From the NCBI RefSeq assembly GCF_002091955.1, contig NZ_MKKY01000091.1, positions 253,001 through 317,000 on the forward strand: a stretch of 64,000 nt of DNA, read 5' to 3'. The notes under the pieces are model-generated. The model ran no database searches. It was not told where the DNA came from and saw only the letters and a list, made by a program, of their open reading frames with translations. The DNA is from Rhodococcus sp. 1168 (GTDB taxonomy: Bacteria; Actinomycetota; Actinomycetes; Mycobacteriales; Mycobacteriaceae). A program made the translations under genes and the position numbers. Position 1 is the stretch's first letter. The number at the start of each line of letters is the position of its first letter. Below are positions 50,986 to 59,369 of the stretch, one piece after another.

Positions 50986-52640
50986 CCGCCCCCTCTCTTT
51001 GAGAGCTTCTCCAGCTTGACCACCGAGAACGGTAACCCAGCCTCGTTCAATCTTCGGATCAGATCCGCGGACGGTTCATCCCGGAACACGACCTCGGCAA
51101 CATCGGACGACCTGACCTCGCGCTGAATCTGCGCCTCGACGTACTGCCGCTCGTAATGCCGGCCGTTCAGTTCCGCCGCCCACTCATCTGCGCTCCCGAA
51201 GCCTGACGCTTTCGCGGGCGACCCCGTAAATGGCCCAGGACTGCCCAGCTTCCCAGGGACCGTGTAATCCATCCGGCCCATCGAGTCACCCACCGACACA
51301 GTCACACCCGAACGGACATCATCCTTGAGCACCAACGCGATTCGACCATACGCATCCGCACCAGATCTCTTACCGGACGGATCCCGAAGGTACCCATATA
51401 TCGGGGCTGGAGAGTCCATCCCGAACCAAGCTTGCTCGTAGGTCGCCCGATTGGCCGGATCGAACATCGTGCCAGTGCCGGTCTCGAACTGAGTCTTGTA
51501 CCGCCCATCGGCAAGAAAACCGTCGAATGCATCCTCGCGGAGATTCAGCGCCACCTGTTTTCCCTCGGCGAATTGGGTGAGGCCACCGTTCGCTGTGCCG
51601 ATCAAGTCCTCGCGTGTACGGCCCGACTCCTTGATGGCGTATTCGAGATTAAATTCGGCGTCCTCGATCTGGGCCTTCCGTGCTCGCCCGACCGACGCCG
51701 CATCGACGCCAGCCACGGGCGTCCGCGCCGCCAACGCTGCCGGCGCTGCATCGACCTTAGCGGCCGCAGCTGTCGCCTTCTCCGCACCGGCAAGCAACTT
51801 CGTCTTCGTCGGCACCCTTGATGCCGCACGCCCGCCGTCGAGTTCGTCCATCTTCGACAGAACGGCCTTCAGGTTGATCGCGCCGCCAGTCGAGGTCGCC
51901 CTTACTGCCGCGGCGTACTGCTCGTCCCAATCTTTCGCGTGGTCCGGAGGCAAATACGTCTGGCCAGGACGCACCGAGATCGCGCGGCAGCGACAGTGAT
52001 CGTGATACCTCGTGCCAAGATCCCGAGACCCACGCGTCCTCGACCCGCCAGCCAGGAAACGCCCCCGCCCACCACGAGACTCGCCTCGCGCACGAGCGGC
52101 CCGATCCGAGGCGGACATTTCCCTGCCGCGGCCGACAACCGACGTCGCCGCAGCCTTCGAGGAGTACACCTCAGCCCGCGAGGCCAACATGCGACAGAAC
52201 GCGCAAGCATCCGCTGACGCGTACCGCGCCCACTTCGCGCCCGGCTCCCTGTCCGCATTCTCGACAATCGTATTGCGAGCCTGATCGTAAATCGTTCTCG
52301 AACTAAATCCCGCGATCTTCATGAGCGCGGCCTCACCGCTCGCCTGCAGCGCCCACGCCGTAGATGCCGCGATCTGCTCAGTGGGAGCCAATGCGGCCGG
52401 ATTTGCCTTGTACGCCAACTCCGGAGCCGCATCCTCGTACCACGTCGCCGCCAGATCACCCGCCGACGCGGCGTACGGATCCAGCAACTCCGGCACACCC
52501 GACGTCATCACACCCCGAAACGCCGGGGAATCGATATTTAGCATCGACGCGTCCTGCCATAAATCCGTGACATCTTGCATCGCCAGCGTGTGCAGATCAT
52601 CGAGAATCTGCTTCTGCTCATCAGGTGTCGGCATTGCCAT
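50982..52640 (-). CDS. MuF-like minor capsid protein with a C-terminal ADP-ribosyltransferase-like domain
   Basis: A 552-residue protein. Residues 1-220 are the MuF region: helical N-terminus, then ASADACAFCRMLASRAEVYSSK and RYHDHCRCRAISVRPG, the CxxC...HxxCxC signature. A linker (residues 220-330) leads to a C-terminal domain of about 200 residues (YKTQFETGTG, AWFGMDSPAPIYGYLRDPSG, AYGRIALVLKDDV, VSVGDSMGRMDY). This pattern resembles DUF3626/ADP-ribosyltransferase-type domains on polymorphic MuF proteins. It is packaged near the portal and may enter the host with DNA. It overlaps portal and downstream genes. Confidence 0.8.
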   Translation of the reverse strand: MAMPTPDEQKQILDDLHTLAMQDVTDLWQDASMLNIDSPAFRGVMTSGVPELLDPYAASAGDLAATWYEDAAPELAYKANPAALAPTEQIAASTAWALQASGEAALMKIAGFSSRTIYDQARNTIVENADREPGAKWARYASADACAFCRMLASRAEVYSSKAAATSVVGRGREMSASDRAARARGESRGGRGRFLAGGSRTRGSRDLGTRYHDHCRCRAISVRPGQTYLPPDHAKDWDEQYAAAVRATSTGGAINLKAVLSKMDELDGGRAASRVPTKTKLLAGAEKATAAAAKVDAAPAALAARTPVAGVDAASVGRARKAQIEDAEFNLEYAIKESGRTREDLIGTANGGLTQFAEGKQVALNLREDAFDGFLADGRYKTQFETGTGTMFDPANRATYEQAWFGMDSPAPIYGYLRDPSGKRSGADAYGRIALVLKDDVRSGVTVSVGDSMGRMDYTVPGKLGSPGPFTGSPAKASGFGSADEWAAELNGRHYERQYVEAQIQREVRSSDVAEVVFRDEPSADLIRRLNEAGLPFSVVKLEKLSKRGGG

Positions 52641-54093
52641 CCTCCGAAACTCGACGGCTGGCTAGGTTCACCACCGAAGGATCAGTGACCTGAGATGCAG
52701 CCTCACGTAACCGGCCCGGAAGATCCGCAGCACGAGCGCGCCGCTTCTCCTCGGTGATCTTCGCCTGATCCTGCTGCGAAAGACCGATCCGGTCGTAGGT
52801 GATCTCCGAATCGGGCAGCAATATCTCGGACGACACGAGCTTGAGGGCTTCATCCGCAGACGCCGCACGAGTCGGCGTCGACGCATCACGCCACTTCACA
52901 TCGATCTCACGGAACTTGTCCCGATCAACGGTGCCGTCCCGGACGAGCAGCGACAGATACGCGACCTCACGCCACCCGACCCCGAACGTCACCTGCCGAC
53001 GCTCAGCGCGCTTCACAAGCCGATACTCGAGCTGGCGAATCGAGTCCGCAGACGGCGGGTTATCCGTCACAAAACCCAGATACGAAGACGGAATACCAGT
53101 CTCAGCCGAAACGAGCTGCGAGTACGCCTTCATCTGGTCGATATACGGCGTCGGAGGCGACGGCGTGGTCTGCTGAATCTTGACCTCAGGGCCTTCGCCA
53201 TCCTCGTTCGGAGGGACGATGTTCATCCGGCCCATCGTGTTCTTCCAGCCCGCAGCCTTCTTCGCCTCCGGTGACGAATTCTCATCGACACCAAACTGTT
53301 CCGGATAGGCATTCAACGCGAACCATTGCGGCGCCGTATAGAACTCCCGGTTGATCTCCATCCCAAGCAGAGTCCGCAAAGCCGCATCGGTGTAATACCG
53401 GACAGGCCGCGTAATCTCCGAGCGCCCCTCGAGATCGGACGCCCGATCACGATTGACGAACCGCGACATCAGAACCCGACCGAGCCCATGAGTGTCACGG
53501 TCAACAGCTTCAAGCTTCCTGCTGCGCGGATTCCGCTCGAACAGAATCGTCTCATCCGGCAGATACAGTGATTCGAGAATGACCTGACCCGCAGCATCGC
53601 GAGTCTGAGACAGTGCCGCATCAGCGCGGCGCCTACGGTAGTTCCACTGCATCGTCGCCGAAGACGCCGACTCGATCGCCACCATCACTTCCGGCTCATC
53701 CGAATTCGGGTCACCCTTGCCGACCGACACGAAATCCGTGCCCGTGATCAACGCATCCAGATGAGCCCGGCCACCCTCGATCGCAAGCTGGTTGTCGCGG
53801 AAAATCTCATCGAGACCCATCATGTCGTTCAAGGAGGTCCAGCCCAGCCAATCGAGACGCTCCTCGAGCACATCAACCGCAGTGCCCGGCCAGCCCATCG
53901 ACACATCCAACAGATCGCGAAGATGCGGCGGGACAGCAATATCGAGGTGCTTTATCTTCTGCTTCGCCTCGTAATAATCTTCCTTGACCTTGTTCTTCTT
54001 CGCGAACTTGCGGATCTTCCCCCGAAGGAACGCGACAAGCATGGCCTGATCGTCGTCGAGAGTGAGATCAGGAAGAGCGATCGCAACAGTCAT
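52621..54093 (-). CDS. Portal protein (SPP1 Gp6-like)
   Basis: A 490-residue protein between large terminase and MuF genes, the invariant portal position. Motifs include HLRDLLDVSMGWPGTAVDVL, FVNRDRASDLEGRSEITRP, PSPPTPYIDQMKAYSQLVSAETGIPSSYLGF (split) and a charged C-terminus. It forms the dodecameric ring for DNA packaging. It overlaps the TerL gene by 4 bp and MuF by 20 bp. Confidence 0.88.
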   Translation of the reverse strand: MTVAIALPDLTLDDDQAMLVAFLRGKIRKFAKKNKVKEDYYEAKQKIKHLDIAVPPHLRDLLDVSMGWPGTAVDVLEERLDWLGWTSLNDMMGLDEIFRDNQLAIEGGRAHLDALITGTDFVSVGKGDPNSDEPEVMVAIESASSATMQWNYRRRRADAALSQTRDAAGQVILESLYLPDETILFERNPRSRKLEAVDRDTHGLGRVLMSRFVNRDRASDLEGRSEITRPVRYYTDAALRTLLGMEINREFYTAPQWFALNAYPEQFGVDENSSPEAKKAAGWKNTMGRMNIVPPNEDGEGPEVKIQQTTPSPPTPYIDQMKAYSQLVSAETGIPSSYLGFVTDNPPSADSIRQLEYRLVKRAERRQVTFGVGWREVAYLSLLVRDGTVDRDKFREIDVKWRDASTPTRAASADEALKLVSSEILLPDSEITYDRIGLSQQDQAKITEEKRRARAADLPGRLREAASQVTDPSVVNLASRRVSEDGNADT

Positions 54094-55556
54094 CCGAGGA
54101 CCACCGCCTTTCGTCTCACGTTAGATCGCATCGGCCGTTTCACGCCGGACGCTTCGAAGCCCCAAAGGGCCAGGGTGGCTCCGACCAGCGGAGTGATATC
54201 AGAGTCGGCATCCTTGCGATTCCATGCCCACGCATCACCAAGGCGACGCTTGCGTGCGACCGCCACCGCGTGATTCAGCGATGGCTGATCAAGGTGAAGC
54301 ACTTTCGCGTCCATAACGGCGTCATACAGACCGCCGCACGCCTTGGCCATGTCACGAGCGTTCGTCTCCGTGACCTTCACTCGGCGCTTCAGCAAAGGCT
54401 CGATAAGAGAGGAGGCGGCCCCTGCATTGTCGATAACGACAGCCCTCACATCGGAGCCCTTGCAGATCTCAGCGATCCGCTCGGGAACCCAAGCTGGAGA
54501 ACCCCTTCGGGACTCGATTACATCGATGTACGGCAGGCCCGAGTTCTCAAGAGTCACCGCCACAATGGTCGACGTGTCACGGTCCGGTGATACATCTACC
54601 GCCAAAGCGACCGCCGCGCCCGCATCGCGCAGATTCGACTTCGCTACAGTCCGCCAAGCGTCCGCCGAGATGACCCGCTGAACGCCCGAAACCGACCACA
54701 TGCCGAGCCGTTCACGCATGAACGTCTCATCATCCATCGCCGCGCGTTCATCCTCGATCGTCTCCGCATTCAGTCGCATACCAAGAGCGGGATTCGCAGC
54801 GGCCCACACGTGAGGATCGTCCAGATCAACCACCCCAAGGCATGACCACTCGAACCACGACAGTCGACGATCCTGCCCCTCGACACCGGAATTCCGCATG
54901 CGCGTGAAAGCGTCGCCAGCCATCCCCTCATCAGGCGGAGTGCCGGCCAAAATCATCTGCGGATTACCTGAGGGGGCCGCGGACATTGTAGGCATCAACG
55001 CTGCCAGAGATTCCTCTGACAGCTCCTGGGCCTCATCCAAAACCAGCTTGTCTACAGTAAATCCGCGGCCAGACCCCTTGGACCTAGCAATGAACTCGCA
55101 CGATCCGCCATTTACAAGCACGATCGCCTCTTGGCCGTTCGTATTCCGAACCTCGCGTACGAGTTGATTCAACTCTGGAAAACGAGCTGTCGGATCGTTG
55201 GCTTTTTCACCGAAAAAATACTTCAGGCGAATGAACGCCTTTCGCGCCGTCTTGACCTCGTGGGCAGTGTGTAGGAACTTCTCAGCACGGAGCACCATGC
55301 CGAATAATTCGATGATCTCGATAATGCCATTCTTGCCGTTCTGGCGAGGCACAGCTATGCCGCATCGAGGGTGTTTCCATTTGCCATCTTTCCGGACCTC
55401 GAGCCAGCTTCGAACAACCTTCTCTTGCCACTCGTCGGGCTGCAGCTCGTACGCACTCGACAGTGCAATCGCATCATCACCCTCTGGCGAATCAGCGGGC
55501 TCTACGCCGACCCGAGGAATCTGGCACCCCACCACGGATTTGAATGAGCTTGGCAA
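54090..55556 (-). CDS. Terminase large subunit
   Basis: The 488-residue packaging motor has a Walker A-type motif GIAVPRQNGKNGI near residue 65, Walker B VDKLVLDEAQEL near 170 and the C-term RNase H-like nuclease acidic residues beginning LAVDVSPDRDTSTIV near 315. ATG 55556 overlaps the small subunit by 65 bp; GTG 55535 is an alternative. It cuts and packages concatemers with the TerS and HNH proteins encoded upstream. Confidence 0.93.
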   Translation of the reverse strand: MPSSFKSVVGCQIPRVGVEPADSPEGDDAIALSSAYELQPDEWQEKVVRSWLEVRKDGKWKHPRCGIAVPRQNGKNGIIEIIELFGMVLRAEKFLHTAHEVKTARKAFIRLKYFFGEKANDPTARFPELNQLVREVRNTNGQEAIVLVNGGSCEFIARSKGSGRGFTVDKLVLDEAQELSEESLAALMPTMSAAPSGNPQMILAGTPPDEGMAGDAFTRMRNSGVEGQDRRLSWFEWSCLGVVDLDDPHVWAAANPALGMRLNAETIEDERAAMDDETFMRERLGMWSVSGVQRVISADAWRTVAKSNLRDAGAAVALAVDVSPDRDTSTIVAVTLENSGLPYIDVIESRRGSPAWVPERIAEICKGSDVRAVVIDNAGAASSLIEPLLKRRVKVTETNARDMAKACGGLYDAVMDAKVLHLDQPSLNHAVAVARKRRLGDAWAWNRKDADSDITPLVGATLALWGFEASGVKRPMRSNVRRKAVVLG

Positions 55557-55764
55557 GCGGGGTCACCTCCTCAGCTTCCTTCGGGGTCAATTCCTCGATC
55601 TGACGAAGCACATCGGTGAACTGCCGAGAAAGAGCAGCGACATCTCGTGACGATTCGGCGCCCTCGATCTCGCGCGCGAGCTTCCCGCGCAACGCCTTCA
55701 GCGCGTCACTTCGGTCACCTTCATCAGCCGCCATCGCGAGCGGCCCACGCCTTTTCCCTGGCAT
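55492..55764 (-). CDS. Terminase small subunit-like protein
   Basis: A 90-residue basic, helical protein (RSDALKALRGKLAREIEGAESSRDVAALSRQFTDVL...) between the HNH and TerL genes. Size and order fit a short TerS; no clear HTH is visible, so a structural call only. Its 3' end overlaps TerL. Confidence 0.65.
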   Translation of the reverse strand: MPGKRRGPLAMAADEGDRSDALKALRGKLAREIEGAESSRDVAALSRQFTDVLRQIEELTPKEAEEVTPLAKLIQIRGGVPDSSGRRRAR

Positions 55765-55774
55765 TAACCACTCC

Positions 55775-56695
55775 TCACACGGACAACAGCATCAGTTGAT
55801 CACCGGAACCTCGGTCACCTTTGGTCGCGTTGCATAAAAAGCACGCAGTCCGGCAATTTCTTGGCTCATGGGTGCCACCACGCGCCAATGGGATGACATG
55901 GTCGATTGTTGGAGCACGCGGATGCGGCACAACCTTCGCGGGGTCAGTCTTTCGCTTGCAGAGATGGCAGCGGTACCCATCCGCGACAAAGACTCGCTTG
56001 CGGATGACGTTTGCAACGAAAGCGTTTCGCTTCCGGGCGCGCCTCTTGCCTCGATGGGCGTGTCGAACCTCCTTGAACCGCAGCTCCGCACACTCCGCCG
56101 AGCAGGTGACGTCCAAATGCCGTGAAACGAACCATGCCCGACACACTCGACACTGACCCGAGGTGAGCCGTGATGCGGTTCGGATATGCACGTTCAATCG
56201 CGGCTCCGGTTGCGGCGGGCCGACGTACAAAACCGGAAGCGATCGGGTGCGGAACCACTCCAGGCGGCCACGCCAGCAGGACTCGCAGTTCTTCGAGCTG
56301 TTGTGAATCGGCTTTGTCAGATTGCAACTCGGACACATGCGCTCAGTGAATGCTTTGCTTCGACAGTCCAGGCACCACTTCGGAATCTGCCCGCGCGTCC
56401 GAGGCCGCGTCCATGCCTTGCCGCAGCGTTTGCATTGGTGCGTCTCAGCTCCAGGCGGCTTCGTGCACGCCTGGCATTTCCCTCCGCCGCGGTTGGACCG
56501 GGATATGAAGAGCGCTCCGCACTTCCCGCAATCCTTGACGCACACGCTTGACCGAGGTGCGTAGGTCGACTTCGCTCTCCCGTTGGCGCGATTCGTTTTA
56601 GCGCGACATGTCTCCGAACACCAGCGGCGGATATTTCTTTCGCGAGGCCCCGGCATAATCAACGTCGAGCATCCAAGGCACGTACGATCTGACAT
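55775..56695 (-). CDS. HNH endonuclease with multiple zinc ribbons
   Basis: The 306-residue protein has a C-terminal HNH nuclease (residues 235-300: RCHLCKRKTD, TIDHVIPLARGGTHEPRNCRTACFLCNATKGD split). It is preceded by at least five CxxC pairs (CLGCST, CGKCGALF, CQACTKPP, CKRCGKAW, CPSCNLT, CRVCRAWF). HNH proteins beside terminase genes are required for cos cleavage in HK97-like phages. The long zinc-ribbon array is unusual and could read DNA. ATG 56695; the 200 bp upstream are gene-free. Confidence 0.82.
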   Translation of the reverse strand: MSDRTCLGCSTLIMPGPRERNIRRWCSETCRAKTNRANGRAKSTYAPRSSVCVKDCGKCGALFISRSNRGGGKCQACTKPPGAETHQCKRCGKAWTRPRTRGQIPKWCLDCRSKAFTERMCPSCNLTKPIHNSSKNCESCWRGRLEWFRTRSLPVLYVGPPQPEPRLNVHIRTASRLTSGQCRVCRAWFVSRHLDVTCSAECAELRFKEVRHAHRGKRRARKRNAFVANVIRKRVFVADGYRCHLCKRKTDPAKVVPHPRAPTIDHVIPLARGGTHEPRNCRTACFLCNATKGDRGSGDQLMLLSV

Positions 56696-56866
56696 GTCGA
56701 ACTCCTAAACGGTTCGGCCACGCCTCTGGGGAGTTACAGCTCCCGCAGGGGCACTTTTTTGACTCAGCACGCTGAACGCGCCGGCCAGGCAGGAAATTCT
56801 TTTCGGGGGGATCGTGTGAATTACAAGGTCGGGGGGGTATTGATAGCTATGCCCTGAGTGCTTCCA

Positions 56867-56900
56867 CCCCCCCAGGGGGGAGGGACGCACCCCTAGGGGT
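56867..56900. other. GC-rich palindromic block in the gap next to TerS/HNH, candidate cos region
   Basis: CCCCCCCAGGGGGG at 56867-56880 is followed by a perfect 12-bp palindrome ACCCCTAGGGGT at 56889-56900. They lie in the 209-bp gene-free gap between two HNH genes upstream of the terminase. Phages with HNH-assisted packaging carry cos here. The exact cut site cannot be read from the prophage. Confidence 0.35.
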
Positions 56901-56904
56901 CTAA

Positions 56905-57177
56905 CTACCAGGCTCGGCCGTGCCGTACCGGTGTCTCAGATCCCGGCAGGCCGTTGCGATTGCCTCGCCTGATGTTGCATCGCAGATGTGCTGCCCGAAG
57001 CTCGCCAGTGTTACTGCCGCCTCGGCTGACCGGTTGGACATGATCGGCGCTGGCGGACATGGGATCTGGGTATTTCAGGTCGGGGTCGATCCATCCGCCG
57101 CAGAGGTGGCATACGTCGCTGTTGCGTAGCGCCCGGGCTCGGTTGCGTCGGTACCCTCGATGGCCCGTGCGACTCAC
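56905..57177 (-). CDS. Small HNH endonuclease
   Basis: A 90-residue HNH protein (CHLCGGWIDPDLKYPDP..., SADHVQPVSRGGSNTGELRAAHLRCNIRRGNR) with the two zinc CxxC-type pairs and the His-Asn-His core. GTG 57177 overlaps a short upstream frame as GTGA. Just upstream of the candidate cos region, it is the second HNH within 1.5 kb. It may act in packaging or as a homing-type nuclease. Confidence 0.82.
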   Translation of the reverse strand: MSRTGHRGYRRNRARALRNSDVCHLCGGWIDPDLKYPDPMSASADHVQPVSRGGSNTGELRAAHLRCNIRRGNRNGLPGSETPVRHGRAW

Positions 57178-57284
57178 TGTGACCCCCTGGGCTTCCGGTC
57201 GGTCGTGACACGCTCACTCCATGCCATTGCCCGCATCACCTCGAATGATGTCGTCGGCGGGTTCGGGTGTGACGTGCGCCCTGG

Positions 57285-57359
57285 TTACCGCCTGTAGCCT
57301 GCCCACTTGGCTATGGCCTTGGTGAGTAGGTAGATGGCTTCGTCGAGGATCCACATCAT
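57285..57359 (-). CDS. Possible 24-residue peptide gene
   Basis: The frame MMWILDEAIYLLTKAIAKWAGYRR starts at ATG 57359, which overlaps the upstream stop by 4 bp in the ATGA style used throughout this early string. It is amphipathic and could be a membrane-active or regulatory peptide. Too short for certainty. Confidence 0.35.
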   Translation of the reverse strand: MMWILDEAIYLLTKAIAKWAGYRR

Positions 57360-57544
57360 GGGGTCTCCTCGAAGACTGGTGTGTAGCGGCACATCATGGT
57401 GCCGTTGGGCATGAGGACTTGGGTTCGGATGTAGTGGTGGACTCGTCGCATGCCGACCGTTGGGATGCGGCCACCTGTTGCCGAGCCTTGCCTGTTGGGT
57501 GTCGGTGGGTGCGAGCCGGGGCGCGTGCCCACGGTGGCGCTCAT
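57356..57544 (-). CDS. Small early phage protein
   Basis: A 62-residue protein (MSATVGTRPGSHPPTPNRQGSATGGR..., HHYIRTQVLMPNGTMMCRYTPVFEETP) with a disordered N-terminus and a short beta-type C-terminus. Start and stop overlap both neighbours by 4 bp, which argues that it is translated. Function unknown. Confidence 0.5.
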   Translation of the reverse strand: MSATVGTRPGSHPPTPNRQGSATGGRIPTVGMRRVHHYIRTQVLMPNGTMMCRYTPVFEETP

Positions 57545-57687
57545 CGGGTTGTCATGTCTCGTGGGACTTGCGCGAGGAGTTGGTCGAGGAGTGTTCGGTG
57601 TCTGCATTCGGCGACTGGATCGTCGCGTTCGCGTGCTCCTCGAACGAGTTGTAGTTCGTGTTCGATCTGGTCGAAGAGTGTTGGCAT
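57541..57687 (-). CDS. Small early phage protein
   Basis: A 48-residue helical protein (MPTLFDQIEHELQLVRGARERDDPVAE...). ATG 57687 is preferred; the frame to 57825 is Pro/His-rich and looks non-coding. It overlaps the next gene by 4 bp. No function recognised. About 180 bp without a gene separate it from the upstream gene. Confidence 0.5.
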   Translation of the reverse strand: MPTLFDQIEHELQLVRGARERDDPVAECRHRTLLDQLLAQVPRDMTTR

Positions 57688-57869
57688 GACAGCCTCCGAT
57701 GCAGGGGTCCAGGCATGCGGGTGTGCCCGCCGGTGTGGGGGGCGGGTGTTTGGCACCCTGGGGGTGTGGTGAGTGTGCGCTGTGCTGCGCCGAGGGGATT
57801 GGGTGCGACTACTCGGTACCGTCACGAGTTGCGCAAGCGCAGCATATCACCCGCGATGGCCGATGCTGG

Positions 57870-58652
57870 TCAGGCGCTCGCCATGGCATCCAAGGCCCGG
57901 GCCTCGACTTCTTGTAGTGCGCAGTGCGCATCGAGTACTGAGCCGACGTGGTACTTGAGCTGGACACGCGTCCGAGTTGAGGGCTCGAATACGGGCTTGA
58001 TCCGTCGCGCCTCCCGCAGGTATTTCACCCTGCGCTTGTTGAGTGTTCGGTACTCATCCGATCCGTAGCTGACTAGCTCTTGGGCGAGGGTGGCGATTCC
58101 GTTCGCATTCAGTTCGAGTGCTCGCACTGACGCGAGTCGTTCGATGGTGGGTTGTGGTCGTGGCCGGATGGGTGGGCAGATGATCCACCTGATGGCAGTG
58201 ACGGCGTCGCTGATCTCCTCTCGGGCTTCGTGTGCACCTTCGGTCATGCCGAGTGACATCAGGTGATCGACGAGCCACCGCACGAGCACGACATCGGCGT
58301 CGATGACGTACCCGTGCGGTATGCGCCGGTCTTGTTCTTGTAGCGGGCCGATGAATGTGGACAGGTGCGTGTATCCGCTGGGCCAGTATTCGATGCCACG
58401 TTGTTCGCAGATCATGCGCACCCATGTCACGAGCACGTTGTGTAGCTCTTGGGCTGCGTCGGATGCGCTGACGGAGAACGGTATCGGGAATTCGCTGGGC
58501 TTGGTGCGCTTGTTGCCTGCGCTTACCTTCCCGATCCGATCTTGCCGGAGTAGTGATACTTCGAGGTCTTCGAGTAGTCCGGGTATTTCGCTCAACAGTT
58601 CGCCGATTTCTCGCAGTGTTGCGCGCGAGACGAAGAGATGTTCATCGTCCAT
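57870..58652 (-). CDS. Early phage protein of unknown function, about 260 residues
   Basis: A mostly helical cytoplasmic protein (MDDEHLFVSRATLREIGELLSEIPGLLEDL..., SVSASDAAQELHNVLVTWVRMICEQRGIEYW, TLNKRRVKYLREARRIKPVF). The ATG at 58652 is chosen because GGAAGG lies 7 bp before it; a GTG 6 bp earlier is too close to that site. Basic helices near the C-terminus could bind nucleic acid. I recall similar proteins from actinophage early regions but no defined function. Confidence 0.7.
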   Translation of the reverse strand: MDDEHLFVSRATLREIGELLSEIPGLLEDLEVSLLRQDRIGKVSAGNKRTKPSEFPIPFSVSASDAAQELHNVLVTWVRMICEQRGIEYWPSGYTHLSTFIGPLQEQDRRIPHGYVIDADVVLVRWLVDHLMSLGMTEGAHEAREEISDAVTAIRWIICPPIRPRPQPTIERLASVRALELNANGIATLAQELVSYGSDEYRTLNKRRVKYLREARRIKPVFEPSTRTRVQLKYHVGSVLDAHCALQEVEARALDAMASA

Positions 58653-58710
58653 GTTCACACCTTCCGAACGGCGGTAGATTTACCCGGATTCTACCACACG
58701 ATTATGCCAG

Positions 58711-58914
58711 TTACCTTGTGTTACAACAGGTCTCGTCTACTTTCACAGGGGCACGTGTCGGGATGATCGCCTTGTGTTGACCCATGATCTCGACGTCGCT
58801 GTAGTAGGTGCGGAACATGGTCTGTCCGCATTTGCCGCACGCTCCCCCGAACTCGTGCTCAGGCTTCAAATGCGGCGTGATCGTGATGTCGTGTCGCTCA
58901 ACTCCGGCGCTCAC
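58711..58914 (-). CDS. Small zinc-knuckle-type phage protein
   Basis: A 67-residue protein with a CxxC motif (GGACGKCGQTMFRTYY) and a Cys-Cys pair at the C-terminus (DETCCNTR), possibly a zinc site. GTG 58914 overlaps the upstream stop by 4 bp with GAGGAGG just before it, deciding the start over ATG 58938. Confidence 0.6.
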   Translation of the reverse strand: MSAGVERHDITITPHLKPEHEFGGACGKCGQTMFRTYYSDVEIMGQHKAIIPTRAPVKVDETCCNTR

Positions 58915-59369
58915 GCCTCCTCCTCGGCTGGCATCCAATTACCGACTGTCGGCATACGTTTGACGTTGAGCCGTATTCGCTTCCCTTCATCGTCGATGCG
59001 GACTTCCCCACCATCTCGCCCGTGCTCGCCACGATGGATGACGAGTTCGTCGTACATGTCGATGCTGATGTCGGTCAGCCGGACTATCGGATTCCAATCG
59101 ATACCGAATGGAGTCGGGATGGTTCGGGATGGAGTGGCGATGACGTTCGCGTCCCAGCATTCGAGCCAGCGCGGTTCATCCCATTCGTCTTCGGTCGACA
59201 GTTGGCCTTCGAGGGGTCCTCGCGTGTGGATAAATCCTGCGGGCTCCATGCCTCGCGGTTTGTTGGCGAGGTCTCGCCTGGACTGGTCACGTTCGAGGCT
59301 GGCGGCGATCCTGCGTAGCACTGAGATCAGTTCGGCGCGGTACTCAGCGCGTTCGGTTCGCTTGCTCAT
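58911..59369 (-). CDS. Early phage protein of unknown function
   Basis: A 152-residue acidic protein beginning with a basic helix (MSKRTERAEYRAELISVLRRIAASLERDQSRRD), with Trp-rich beta-type segments after it (DEWDEPRWLECWDANVI, GIDWNPIVRLTDISI). ATG 59369 lies just after the upstream frame and overlaps it by 26 bp. No recognised family. Confidence 0.65.
   Translation of the reverse strand: MSKRTERAEYRAELISVLRRIAASLERDQSRRDLANKPRGMEPAGFIHTRGPLEGQLSTEDEWDEPRWLECWDANVIATPSRTIPTPFGIDWNPIVRLTDISIDMYDELVIHRGEHGRDGGEVRIDDEGKRIRLNVKRMPTVGNWMPAEEEA

Noticed and set aside
56705-56890. 61-residue minus-strand frame in the gap between the two HNH genes
   Set aside because: No ribosome site, homopolymeric G/C sequence and poor codon use; the stretch fits a cos or control region better.
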